Positions 18,344 to 26,708 of a stretch of DNA of 63,635 nucleotides are shown here, in pieces. The stretch spans positions 1 to 63,635 of the forward strand of contig JBCDGZ010000022.1 in assembly GCA_038750655.1 (NCBI GenBank), read 5' to 3'. A program made the translations under genes and the position numbers. Within the stretch, counting starts at the first letter, position 1. Each line of letters opens with the position of its first letter. The DNA is from JBCDGZ01 sp038750655 (GTDB taxonomy: Bacteria; Bacteroidota; Bacteroidia; Chitinophagales; Saprospiraceae). The notes beneath the pieces are model-generated. The model searched no databases and was not told the DNA's origin. It was given only the letters and a program-made list of their open reading frames with translations.

Positions 18344-19564
18344 ATGAATAAGAAGTTAATTTATCTTGATAATAATGCGACCACTCCCTGTGATCCCCGG
18401 GTCGTAGAGGCGATGGTCCCCTATTTTTATCAGCATCCTGGTAACGCTGCGAGCCGTAACCACCCCTTTGGTTGGGCTGCTGAAGAGGCTGTTGATTATG
18501 CGAGAGAACAGATTGCAAATTTGATCCACGTCGATCCCAAGGAAATCATATTTACCTCCGGTGCAACAGAATCAGATAACCTGGCCATCAAAGGGGTATT
18601 TGAAATGTATAGCCGCAAAGGTAATCACATTATCACCTTGACCACTGAGCACAAGGCAGTGCTGGATACCTGTCAGAAAATTGAGAAGATGGGAGGGGAG
18701 GTAACTTACCTGGAAGTCGATCGCGAAGGTCGTGTCAATCTTGATGATCTGGAGGCTGCCATTAAAGACAACACTATCCTGGTTTCCATCATGTGGGCCA
18801 ATAACGAGACCGGTGTGATTCAGGATATGAAAGCCATTGGTGATATTTGTGCTCGGCATGGAGTACTCCTGATGAGTGATGCTACACAGGTTGTAGGTAA
18901 GATTCCAGTGAATCCCAAGGAAGTGGGTATTCACCTTATGGCGTTTACTGGCCACAAGATGTACGGTCCTAAAGGTGTTGGTGCCTTGTTCGTGAATCGT
19001 AAGAAGCCTCGGGTAAAGGTAACTGCCCAATTGGATGGCGGTGGCCATGAGCGGGGAATGCGTTCTGGAACCCTGAATGTTCCTGGAATCGTTGGCTTCG
19101 GTAAGGCAGCAGAAATTGCTGCTCAGGAAATGGAAAAAGATACAGAACGCCTCTCCAAGCTGAGAGACAAGCTGGAAAAGGCGCTCTGCGAACGCCTCGA
19201 AGAGGTGTATATCAACGGTAGTGTCGAGCATCGTATGCCCCACGTTACCAATCTGTCCTTCAAGCACGTCGAAGGGGAAGGACTGATGATGACGTTCAAT
19301 CAAAACATTGCCGTATCTTCTGGTTCTGCCTGTACGTCGGCTTCTCTGGAGCCTTCTTACGTGCTGATTGCACTGGGATTAGGCGATGATCTTGCGCATT
19401 CTTCTATCCGCTTTAGCCTCGGCCGCTTTACTACCGAGGAGGAGGTTGATGACGCAATTGAAGCCCTGGTTCAAGGAGTTAACCACATGAGAGACCTCAG
19501 CCCGATTTGGGAGATGTACAAAGAAGGGGTAGACATCGATTCTATCGAATGGGCTGAACACTAG
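18344..19564 (+). CDS. iscS: cysteine desulfurase IscS
   Basis: 406 residues from the ATG at 18344. A TTG further upstream keeps the frame open, but that extension contains the promoter and is not family-like. PLP enzyme that takes sulfur from L-cysteine as a persulfide and hands it to IscU and other acceptors. The PLP lysine is K205 in TGHKMYGPKG; the mobile-loop cysteine is C330 in SGSACTSAS. The LDNNATTP start, SGATESDN and DATQ segments are typical. It heads iscS-iscU-iscA; no IscR gene is adjacent. Confidence 0.97.
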   Translation: MNKKLIYLDNNATTPCDPRVVEAMVPYFYQHPGNAASRNHPFGWAAEEAVDYAREQIANLIHVDPKEIIFTSGATESDNLAIKGVFEMYSRKGNHIITLTTEHKAVLDTCQKIEKMGGEVTYLEVDREGRVNLDDLEAAIKDNTILVSIMWANNETGVIQDMKAIGDICARHGVLLMSDATQVVGKIPVNPKEVGIHLMAFTGHKMYGPKGVGALFVNRKKPRVKVTAQLDGGGHERGMRSGTLNVPGIVGFGKAAEIAAQEMEKDTERLSKLRDKLEKALCERLEEVYINGSVEHRMPHVTNLSFKHVEGEGLMMTFNQNIAVSSGSACTSASLEPSYVLIALGLGDDLAHSSIRFSLGRFTTEEEVDDAIEALVQGVNHMRDLSPIWEMYKEGVDIDSIEWAEH

Positions 19565-19645
19565 TAGTTAAAAGACAATAATGTAACAATATTCCTATTA
19601 CCCTTTAATTAAAAGATTTCTGAACCTCCCTAAATTTCAATAATT

Positions 19646-20068
19646 ATGGCTTATTCAGATAAAGTATTAGACCATTTCAAGAACCCTCGTAATGTAGGAA
19701 CGCTTGATAAGAGTAAAAATAATGTAGGCACCGGCTTAGTAGGTGCTCCTGAGTGTGGTGACGTCATGCGTCTGCAAATCGAGGTAGACGATGAGACCGG
19801 TACAATCAAAGATGCCAAGTTCAAAACTTTCGGATGTGGTTCTGCGATTGCTTCTTCTTCTCTGGCTACAGAGTGGTTGAAAGGTAAATCCGTAGATGAA
19901 GCACTGGAAATCGACAATATGGACATCGTTGAAGAATTGGCTTTGCCACCAGTAAAAATTCACTGCTCTGTATTGGCCGAAGATGCCATCAAGAGCGCAA
20001 TTGCCGATTACCAGCAGAAAAACGGTATCGCAGTAAGTGAGAAGGCACAGGCGAGTGGTCATCACTAG
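19646..20068 (+). CDS. iscU: iron-sulfur cluster scaffold IscU
   Basis: 140 residues. Scaffold on which 2Fe-2S clusters are assembled from IscS sulfur. The conserved ligands are all visible: C37 and D39 in GAPECGDV, C64 in FGCGSA, H106-C107 after the chaperone-recognition motif LPPVK (100-104). The presence of LPPVK suggests HscA-type chaperone handling even though hscA and hscB are not in the window. It follows iscS after 81 nt. Confidence 0.97.
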   Translation: MAYSDKVLDHFKNPRNVGTLDKSKNNVGTGLVGAPECGDVMRLQIEVDDETGTIKDAKFKTFGCGSAIASSSLATEWLKGKSVDEALEIDNMDIVEELALPPVKIHCSVLAEDAIKSAIADYQQKNGIAVSEKAQASGHH

Positions 20069-20123
20069 GCCCGAGCCATTCACAATAGTAGTTTAATTTT
20101 GTCAGTTAAAATCATCTTGTCCT

Positions 20124-20450
20124 ATGTTGTTTGTAGCAGATAGCGCCAAAGATAGGATCGAATCCATCAAGAACGATGGCAGTATTGGAGAAGACTTTTT
20201 CGTTCGAGTTTCTGTAACCAGCGGAGGCTGTTCAGGGCTTTCCTATAAGATGGACTTCGATAATGAGGACCAACCTAATGACCAGGTATTTGAAGATAAT
20301 GGTATTAAAGTCGTTACTGATTTGAAGAGCTTTTTGTACCTGTGCAATACGACACTAGAGTTCTCTGGTGGCTTAAATGGTAAGGGCTTTTACTTCAACA
20401 ACCCTAATGCGGCACGCGAATGTGGTTGTGGAGAGAGCTTTGCGGTCTAA
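20124..20450 (+). CDS. iscA: A-type iron-sulfur carrier IscA/HesB
   Basis: 108 residues. Carries Fe-S clusters or iron from the scaffold to target apoproteins. The three ligand cysteines are C36 (SGGCSGLSY), C100 and C102 (CGCGESF), at normal spacing. Third gene of the isc unit, 55 nt after iscU, and followed by a hairpin terminator. Confidence 0.95.
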   Translation: MLFVADSAKDRIESIKNDGSIGEDFFVRVSVTSGGCSGLSYKMDFDNEDQPNDQVFEDNGIKVVTDLKSFLYLCNTTLEFSGGLNGKGFYFNNPNAARECGCGESFAV

Positions 20451-20477
20451 GAGATCATTAAAAAATACTATAAATTT

Positions 20478-20520
20478 AAAGGCACATAGAATGCAGTAAT
20501 GCGATCTATGTGCCTTTTCT
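20478..20520 (+). terminator. terminator of the isc operon
   Basis: Perfect 13-bp inverted repeat, 20478-20490 with 20505-20517, followed by a T-rich tail. It lies between the convergent iscA and bacilliredoxin genes. Confidence 0.8.
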
Positions 20521-20545
20521 GTGTATTATTAGCTATTGCGATCTT

Positions 20546-20959
20546 CTAGCAATAACGATCAAAAGCCATTTTCAAGTTGGCGGCGATGATCTCCGCAGAG
20601 CGGCCCTCGATGTGATGACGCTCAATAAAGTGCACCAACTGCCCGTCTTTGAACAAGGCCATAGAGGGAGAAGAAGGAGGATAAGGCAGCATATATTGTC
20701 TGGCCTTGTTGGTTGCCTCTCGGTCTACACCAGCAAAAACAGTAGCCAATTGATCCGGTTTTTTCTGATTTTCTATAGCGAGTCTTGCTGCCGGGCGCGC
20801 ATTAGCTGCTGCACAGCCGCAAACAGAGTTAACAATAACCAGTACCGTACCTTCCGTTTTATCCAGCACAGCACTTACCTCATCTGCGGTGGTGAGGGAA
20901 TCGAACCCAATGTCGGTCAGCTCCTTACTCATAGGAGCTACTAAATCCGGTGGATACAT
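20546..20959 (-). CDS. bacilliredoxin (BrxA/BrxB family)
   Basis: 137 residues from the ATG at 20959 (MYPPDLVAPMSKELTD); the longer upstream frame is not family-like. The family reduces bacillithiol mixed disulfides through a thioredoxin-like CxC site; here CGC at residues 47-49 in VNSVCGCAA, with the conserved cis-Pro region YPPSSPSMALF. Bacillithiol is known from some Bacteroidota, which fits. Placed tail to tail with the isc operon. Confidence 0.93.
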   Translation of the reverse strand: MYPPDLVAPMSKELTDIGFDSLTTADEVSAVLDKTEGTVLVIVNSVCGCAAANARPAARLAIENQKKPDQLATVFAGVDREATNKARQYMLPYPPSSPSMALFKDGQLVHFIERHHIEGRSAEIIAANLKMAFDRYC

Positions 20960-21095
20960 AATTCTATGATAATTTAAGTGAAAAAATGAATGTGGTCTTA
21001 CAAAATATAATATTTTGACCACTTAAAATAAAACAAAAGTAACTTAATTAAGTTAAATGAATTATGTTGAAAATTCAACAATTCATGCAATTACT

Positions 21096-21103
21096 TATAT
21101 TTG
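21096..21103 (+). promoter_or_regulatory. Bacteroidota -7 element upstream of the LodA cluster
   Basis: TATATTTG matches TAnnTTTG about 77 nt before the ATG at 21181, identical to the -7 element of iscS. Confidence 0.5.
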
Positions 21104-21180
21104 CTTTCGCTGCCTTTCTGTGTAAGAGCCGCTGAACTCTTGCAAGCAGATATTTGCTTACCTTACTAAAATTACAAATC

Positions 21181-21552
21181 ATGCTTAAAAGATTGATTGG
21201 CATCCCTGTTGCTGTAGCCGTTTTAGGCATTTTGATGATCAATAGCAGCGCTTGTTCAAATGATAAACTGCCAGAGCCACAAATGGTGATGTGCGGGGAT
21301 ACGGTAACTTTTGACAATCAAATTCAGCCCATCATCGCAGCGAGCTGTGCACTCGTAGGCTGTCACGACGGTAGTGGCGGGGCCCCCGGAGACTACACCA
21401 GCTACGCTTTGATGCTGCCCAATCTGGACAATGGCCAAGTTCAAGACAGGGTCATCGACCAGATGGATATGCCAATAGCCCCTATTTCGATCTCGGCCGA
21501 TGAGTTTGAATTGATTCGCTGCTGGTTGGAAGCAGGGCATCCAGAGAAATAG
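21181..21552 (+). CDS. small lipoprotein with a c-type cytochrome-like CX4CH site
   Basis: 123 residues from the ATG at 21181, chosen because it begins the signal peptide (MLKRLIGIP, hydrophobic core, lipobox SSAC near residue 22). The mature domain starts like membrane-anchored c-type cytochromes (TFDNQIQPIIAASCALVGCHDG), and the C-terminal LIRCWLEAGHPEK matches their last helix. The heme-type motif is C-A-L-V-G-C-H, with four residues between the cysteines rather than two. Such CX4CH sites exist in a few multiheme cytochromes, so heme binding is possible but unproven; the pair could instead form a disulfide. First gene of the cluster. Confidence 0.8.
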   Translation: MLKRLIGIPVAVAVLGILMINSSACSNDKLPEPQMVMCGDTVTFDNQIQPIIAASCALVGCHDGSGGAPGDYTSYALMLPNLDNGQVQDRVIDQMDMPIAPISISADEFELIRCWLEAGHPEK

Positions 21553-21616
21553 ACGCCCTGGTCGAGAACCCAGGGTACTTAATATCGGAATTTTCTAATC
21601 TCCCAAAAGAATAGTT

Positions 21617-22498
21617 ATGAATCGCCTTTTTTTTACCCTCTTAGCGATTGGTACTGCGCTGTCTCTCTCTGCGCAAACCCGTGTTTACCAAACCTTTAAG
21701 GATACATGGATTATTAATACTCGCTCCACCGAGACAACCCAGAGAGGACATATGGACATCCGTATCGGCCACCGCTTTGGCGATTTTGCCGGTGAACTGG
21801 GAGGATGGGAAACGCTCTTTGGACTAGAAAATGCCCAGGATGTGATGATCGGTCTTGATTATGGTATCAAAGATAATTTGACCGTTGGCTTGAATCGTAC
21901 TAAAGGAGCAGGGCCATTGCGACAATTGGTGAATACTAGCCTCAAATGGCGCTTTATGGATCAGATGGATGATGGTAGCAGACCGTTCTCGGCCGCCTTT
22001 GTAGGGCTTTGGTCAATTTCGACGATGAAAAGCAGCGAAAATCCAGAATCTCTGTCGCGCTTCGACGACTTCGCTCACCGCATGATTTACAATGCACAAG
22101 TGCTGGTCGCACGCAAATTTTCGCCGGGTTTTTCCCTACAGTTCAGTGCGGGATATACCCACCGTAACGTAGTGCCCTTCAATGAAGAAAATGGGACCGT
22201 AAATGTTGGCCTGGCCTCTCGTATACAGCTAAGCAAGATGTTTGGCCTTATCTTCGACTTGAGCTTGCCGCTCAATGGTATCCAAAACCCATTTGAGGAG
22301 GAAACCCTGACCAATGCCAAGCACTATGCCCCTTTTGGGATTGGTTTGGAAATGGAAACGGGCGGCCACGTTTTTCAATTCAACCTCACTAATTCTAGGG
22401 GCCTGATGGAGACGGATTATATCCCCAACACGACTTCTAACTGGTTTGATGGACAATACCGCCTTGGCTTCACCATCTCCCGATTATTCAAAGTCTAA
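21617..22498 (+). CDS. DUF5777 family outer-membrane beta-barrel protein
   Basis: 293 residues with a cleavable signal peptide (MNRLFFTLLAIGTALSLSAQ) and a series of alternating amphipathic strands ending in an aromatic-rich terminal strand (GFTISRLFKV), as in outer-membrane barrels. The TFKDTWIINTRSTETTQRGHMDIRIGHRFGD segment is characteristic of DUF5777. Members are commonly found beside c-type cytochromes and YceI-like proteins in Bacteroidota; their function is not known. It precedes the cytochrome gene by 12 nt, so the two are probably cotranscribed. Confidence 0.88.
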   Translation: MNRLFFTLLAIGTALSLSAQTRVYQTFKDTWIINTRSTETTQRGHMDIRIGHRFGDFAGELGGWETLFGLENAQDVMIGLDYGIKDNLTVGLNRTKGAGPLRQLVNTSLKWRFMDQMDDGSRPFSAAFVGLWSISTMKSSENPESLSRFDDFAHRMIYNAQVLVARKFSPGFSLQFSAGYTHRNVVPFNEENGTVNVGLASRIQLSKMFGLIFDLSLPLNGIQNPFEEETLTNAKHYAPFGIGLEMETGGHVFQFNLTNSRGLMETDYIPNTTSNWFDGQYRLGFTISRLFKV

Positions 22499-22510
22499 AC
22501 TGCTGAACCG

Positions 22511-23545
22511 ATGAAACAATTACTGATCGCCTTAGTGCTGGTGGGCTCCGGTTGGGCCTTTACTTTAGTGGAGGATAAAGCAGCTTTCGTTGTCAATAAA
22601 GATACGGCAGTCTGGGAACTGCTCAAGCAACTCGGCGAACCTGCGCCCAATCACACGGTCAATACCTCCATCGATGGAGTATCGGCAGAGAGAGGGGAAG
22701 ACCTGGTACGTTACGGCATAACCGTATCCCCTAAAGGCAAGAAAACGCGCAAGCAGAGCAAGCACTTTGTTTGTACCTCCTGCCATAACATCGTTAAAGA
22801 AGATCCCGATCTCCGCGTTGCCGACCCACAAGCCCGTCTGGAATACGCGGCCAAAAATCAACTGCCCTACTTACAAGGCACCACCTTGTATGGAGCCGTC
22901 AATCGACAGCATTTCTACAATGGAGATTATGAGAAAAAGTACGGCGACCTCGTCGCCCCAGCGCGTCAAAATCTGCGGGAGGCCATCCAGCTCTGTGCCG
23001 TTGAATGCTCGCAGGGCCGTAGGCTGAATAGCTGGGAAATGGAATCGGTGTTGGCCTACCTCTGGACTTTACAATACAAACTGGGCGATCTAGACATGGA
23101 GACCTCGGACTACCAAACCCTCGAAGCAGCGACACAAGGCGGCGATAAGACTTCGGCTCGCGAAAAGCTCAAATCCTTTTACCTCGACTTTTCGCCCGCC
23201 CACTTCGTCGCCCCGCCCGAGAATCTGCGCGAGGGCTACCCACTGGCCGGCAATCCTGACAATGGCGAACTCATCTATAAGCTGAGCTGCTTGCATTGCC
23301 ACGAGAATAAACGCTACTCTTACTTCCATCTCGATGTGACTCGCCAAACCTTTAAATACCTGGTCAATAATTTTGATAATTATGCCCATTCTTCCATTTA
23401 TGAGGCCAGTCGTTACGGTACGCCGCCGCTTTATGGCAAACGGGCCTACATGCCGCAGTACACGGAGGAGAAGATGACCAACCAGCAGATGGAGGACCTG
23501 CGAGCTTATATTGAGCAAGGGGCTAAAAGAGGATACAAGCAATAG
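22511..23545 (+). CDS. di-heme c-type cytochrome
   Basis: 344 residues with an N-terminal signal peptide (MKQLLIALVLVGSGWAF). Two CxxCH sites: C88-TS-C91-H92 and C260-LH-C263-H264. Between them a segment with two more cysteines (C162, C166) and NSWEMESVLAYLWTLQ resembles the SoxA/TsdA-like cytochrome group. It should be a periplasmic electron carrier or small-molecule dehydrogenase subunit. Its position 12 nt after the DUF5777 gene and 110 nt before the LodA-like gene suggests it takes electrons from that enzyme; this is inference. Confidence 0.9.
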   Translation: MKQLLIALVLVGSGWAFTLVEDKAAFVVNKDTAVWELLKQLGEPAPNHTVNTSIDGVSAERGEDLVRYGITVSPKGKKTRKQSKHFVCTSCHNIVKEDPDLRVADPQARLEYAAKNQLPYLQGTTLYGAVNRQHFYNGDYEKKYGDLVAPARQNLREAIQLCAVECSQGRRLNSWEMESVLAYLWTLQYKLGDLDMETSDYQTLEAATQGGDKTSAREKLKSFYLDFSPAHFVAPPENLREGYPLAGNPDNGELIYKLSCLHCHENKRYSYFHLDVTRQTFKYLVNNFDNYAHSSIYEASRYGTPPLYGKRAYMPQYTEEKMTNQQMEDLRAYIEQGAKRGYKQ

Positions 23546-23572
23546 ATTACCAGCTAGTATTACATTATAGTT

Positions 23573-23587
23573 ACTTTTAATAAAAGT
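23573..23587. promoter_or_regulatory. palindrome upstream of the LodA-like gene
   Basis: ACTTTTAATAAAAGT is a perfect 7-bp inverted repeat around one central base, about 70 nt before the ATG at 23656. It is a possible operator; AT-richness makes chance occurrence plausible. Confidence 0.25.
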
Positions 23588-23655
23588 GTAAACAGAACTG
23601 TTATATTCTCGAAATAAGTTCTTATTATTGGAGATCACAAAAAACCAATCTTATA

Positions 23656-25614
23656 ATGAATCTCCAAGAAGTACACTCCGTTTCTATCTACCCGGCAATT
23701 GGTATTGCCCGTGTAGGTAACAGCCCCGATGAATATTTTATAGGCCCTACTATTCCTGGTCAATCCGTCGTTGATCCGGATGATTTTCGGGACCCCATGG
23801 GCCGCATTAAGCGGCAGGCCGCCAAGTTTTACATCTATGCTAAAGACAAGGATGGCAATATCCTGGGCGAACTGACGGAAGAGCATGGAGTGAAAATTGA
23901 CTGGAAAGTCGATGTGGCCAACAAAAAAGCAGCCTGGTACAACTTCGACATTGCTCTTGATATTCCTACCGCAGAGGGGAAATACGATATGGACGGCAAT
24001 CCAACTCCCGGTGGTCTCCCCGTACTGAGCCAGCGCCGTAATCAGGATTTTGTTGGTGATGATCGCAAATTATTGATGATTGAAGCGCGGGCACTCCACA
24101 TTACCGGTAGAGATACCAACCCTGATGGCTCTAAATACCATCTCAAGGGAAAGATCGGTCGCAGTGGTGAAGAGGTTTATCTCGGAGAACTGCGAACGGA
24201 TGGCGATGGCCGTTTAATCTTCCTTGGCGGGCGTGGTCACTCCGCTTCTTTTACCGTTCCGGCTTCTGATCTCACTACCTTCGCCAACAACCAAGGCTGG
24301 CACGACGATACCTCCGATGGCCCTGTGGATGCCACTGTGATCTTTCCTGACGACAGAAAACTCGAAGCCGAAGGCGCTTGGGTGCTGACCGCCCCACCGA
24401 ACTACGCCGTCGGTGTTCAGGCTTTCTCCACTGGCTACGATCTGCTGGTCGATGTCGCCAGTCGCATGCATCCCGGCATCAAAAAAGAAACGCCAGAATT
24501 TTACGCTGATATTTTCCCGGTCTTGAAATACCTGAGCATCAACCAGTGGGTCAATGTCGGCGTGAGCCGGGAGTTTGGCTGGGGTAGTGCCTACAATTTT
24601 GAGGATGAAGAACTATTAGTCAGGTTGCTGGACAAGAGCCCACAAAATCGGCCCTTCCGACAAACCATCTTCGAGTCTTTTCGAAATCCTAACTATAAGG
24701 AAATGGAGCCACAGAGTTGGCCACCGCTTTACGGAGATGCCGTAACGTTTAATATCAATTCCACAGACCCTAGAAACTGGTACGCCATTACAGAGCTGAA
24801 GTACCAATACCTCAAGCAGTGGGCCGAAGGCGATTATACCATCGACGATGCGCCGCGCGAGAGAAGATGGCAAAATATGTCTCCTACCGAGCAAGCTAAC
24901 GGTCTAACCGAGGCAGCGCTGGAAGAGACCCTTGGAGGGCCTTTCCACCCCGGCTGCGAGTTCACCTGGCCCATGCGCCACAACATCATGTATGATGGCG
25001 ATAGTCCCTTCCGCATCAAGCGCCGGGCCAACGCCAAAGAGGATTTCGGTGTAGCCATCAGCCACGATATTGCCCTGGCACCCGGCGGTCCGCTAGACGG
25101 CTGCTCACCAGGCGATATTACCAAATGGATGGCGGTACCTTGGCAGACCGATACCTCTAGTTGCCTCTCCGCTTACAAAGGCTACGCCGGCGAATACTTG
25201 CCGACCTTCTGGCCTGCGCGCGTACCCAATGATGTACTTACCCTAGAAGATTTTCATACCATCGAACACGCCACTGATCCTAATACGAGAATAGAGGCAT
25301 TTAGCCCCAGCAACCGCAAGAAATGGCTGAGAGGATTCATCTATGATGATGAAGGCAATGTTCTGCCCGGGCGTTTCACCGATGGCATTGAAAAGTTCAC
25401 CAAGGATTGGTGGGAGATTGGGATTATTGTCAAGAAAGCGCTCCCGAACAATGCTCCATTCTTCCCTCATGAAGTTTGGGTGGAAACGGGGCGTGCAGTA
25501 CAAAAAGACCTCATAGAGGCAGCTGGTCTCATTGCGGCGGCGGCTCCTTCCAAAACGGCGAAGAAAGGCCTGCGTCCAGACTGGTATTATATGAATCCAA
25601 GACATTTGAGATAG
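23656..25614 (+). CDS. LodA/GoxA-like CTQ-dependent amino acid oxidase
   Basis: 652 residues. LodA-family enzymes oxidise amino acids (lysine epsilon-amine, glycine and others) using a cysteine tryptophylquinone made from their own Cys and Trp. The N-terminus YPAIGIARVGNSPDEYF is the family signature. Candidate cofactor residues are C434 in FHPGCEFTWPMRH and W496 in VPWQTDTSSC, 62 residues apart, close to the 65 between the published CTQ residues of Marinomonas LodA. No signal peptide is seen, as for other LodA proteins. A LodB-like flavoprotein follows after 2 nt. Substrate and whether the electron acceptor is O2 or cytochrome c are unknown. Confidence 0.9.
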   Translation: MNLQEVHSVSIYPAIGIARVGNSPDEYFIGPTIPGQSVVDPDDFRDPMGRIKRQAAKFYIYAKDKDGNILGELTEEHGVKIDWKVDVANKKAAWYNFDIALDIPTAEGKYDMDGNPTPGGLPVLSQRRNQDFVGDDRKLLMIEARALHITGRDTNPDGSKYHLKGKIGRSGEEVYLGELRTDGDGRLIFLGGRGHSASFTVPASDLTTFANNQGWHDDTSDGPVDATVIFPDDRKLEAEGAWVLTAPPNYAVGVQAFSTGYDLLVDVASRMHPGIKKETPEFYADIFPVLKYLSINQWVNVGVSREFGWGSAYNFEDEELLVRLLDKSPQNRPFRQTIFESFRNPNYKEMEPQSWPPLYGDAVTFNINSTDPRNWYAITELKYQYLKQWAEGDYTIDDAPRERRWQNMSPTEQANGLTEAALEETLGGPFHPGCEFTWPMRHNIMYDGDSPFRIKRRANAKEDFGVAISHDIALAPGGPLDGCSPGDITKWMAVPWQTDTSSCLSAYKGYAGEYLPTFWPARVPNDVLTLEDFHTIEHATDPNTRIEAFSPSNRKKWLRGFIYDDEGNVLPGRFTDGIEKFTKDWWEIGIIVKKALPNNAPFFPHEVWVETGRAVQKDLIEAAGLIAAAAPSKTAKKGLRPDWYYMNPRHLR

Positions 25615-25616
25615 TA

Positions 25617-26699
25617 TTGAAGACAATTTTAATCATAGGTGCCGGCCCGGCCGGAAGCGCGAGCGCCATTTTTTTGGCCAATCGCGGTTTTGAGCTTACA
25701 CTGGTGGATAGGAATCCGCTGAGAGCCAATGCTGATGTCCTCAAAATCGGCGAGAGCCTTCCGCCTAGCTCGGTGGCTTTACTGAAACAATTGGGGGTAT
25801 GGGAAGAATTTGACCGGGCAGGCCACCTGAGATGCTACGGAAATAAGTCGTACTGGGGAAGCGATGAGGTGGGGTATACCGACTTCATCGCTCAGCCCCC
25901 CGGCTACGGCTGGCATATTGACCGTTGGGGTTTTGAGCAGATGCTGCTGCGCAAAGCGCAGGACCTGGGGGCTCGCATCGAGGAGCAGGTGAAGCTGAAA
26001 GAGCTGCAGTATGAGGAGGCCCGCTGGCGTGTGGAATGGGCCAATGCCGAAGGCCAGCTGGAACAGCGAAGTTTTGATTTTGTGATTGATGCTAGTGGCC
26101 GCAATAGCTGGCTGGCCCGCAGGCAAGGCATTAATCGGCTTTGTGAAGACAGCCAACTGGCCCTGGTGACGTTCTTAACATCTACTGATGAGACACCCGA
26201 CGGCAGCAGCTTGATTGAGACCACGGCGCAGGGGTGGTGGTACTCCGCCAATATCCCTGGTCAGCGGATGGCGACTGCCTTTCTGTGCAAGCCCGATAAG
26301 GTACAGCGCAATTATTGGTTAACGGAAAAAGGTTGGAGGGCCTTGTTGAGTGAGGCTAAGCATACTTTGGCCCGGATTGAGCAGGGAGCCTTTGAGTGGC
26401 TGCAGCCTCCTCGCTTTGTATCGGCAGAAAGCGGTATGCTGGAATCAACCTTTGGGCCGGGCTGGGTGGCCGTTGGCGACGCGGCCTTGTCTTATGATCC
26501 TATTGCCTCGCATGGCATTATGATGGCCTTGGTTAGCGCCCGCGACGCGGCGGAGGCGATAGCCGCGAGTATGCAGGGAAGCGACAGTGCCTTTGAGGAC
26601 TACGATCAACGCCTGACCGCTGCATTTTACCATTATACAGAACAAAGAAGCCGATTCTATCAGGCCGAGCAGCGATTCAAAACGACCAACTATTGGTAA
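25617..26699 (+). CDS. LodB-like FAD-dependent maturation protein
   Basis: 360 residues from a TTG at 25617. No ATG, GTG or other start fits: the frame is open far upstream but overlaps lodA, and the Rossmann strand begins immediately (KTILIIGAGPAGSASAIFLA). The FAD motif GAGPAGS and the second GD motif (GWVAVGDAALSYDPIASHG) place it in the tryptophan-halogenase-like flavoprotein group. In Marinomonas, LodB is required to form the CTQ of LodA. The 2-nt spacing implies cotranscription and probable translational coupling. It ends 9 nt before the convergent glycosyltransferase gene. Confidence 0.9.
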   Translation: MKTILIIGAGPAGSASAIFLANRGFELTLVDRNPLRANADVLKIGESLPPSSVALLKQLGVWEEFDRAGHLRCYGNKSYWGSDEVGYTDFIAQPPGYGWHIDRWGFEQMLLRKAQDLGARIEEQVKLKELQYEEARWRVEWANAEGQLEQRSFDFVIDASGRNSWLARRQGINRLCEDSQLALVTFLTSTDETPDGSSLIETTAQGWWYSANIPGQRMATAFLCKPDKVQRNYWLTEKGWRALLSEAKHTLARIEQGAFEWLQPPRFVSAESGMLESTFGPGWVAVGDAALSYDPIASHGIMMALVSARDAAEAIAASMQGSDSAFEDYDQRLTAAFYHYTEQRSRFYQAEQRFKTTNYW

Positions 26700-26708
26700 T
26701 GAACAGGC

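Noticed and set aside
23656..25614. Classical signal peptide on the LodA-like protein
   Set aside because: The N-terminus (MNLQEVHSVSIYPAIGIARVG) is not hydrophobic enough and matches the folded family start.
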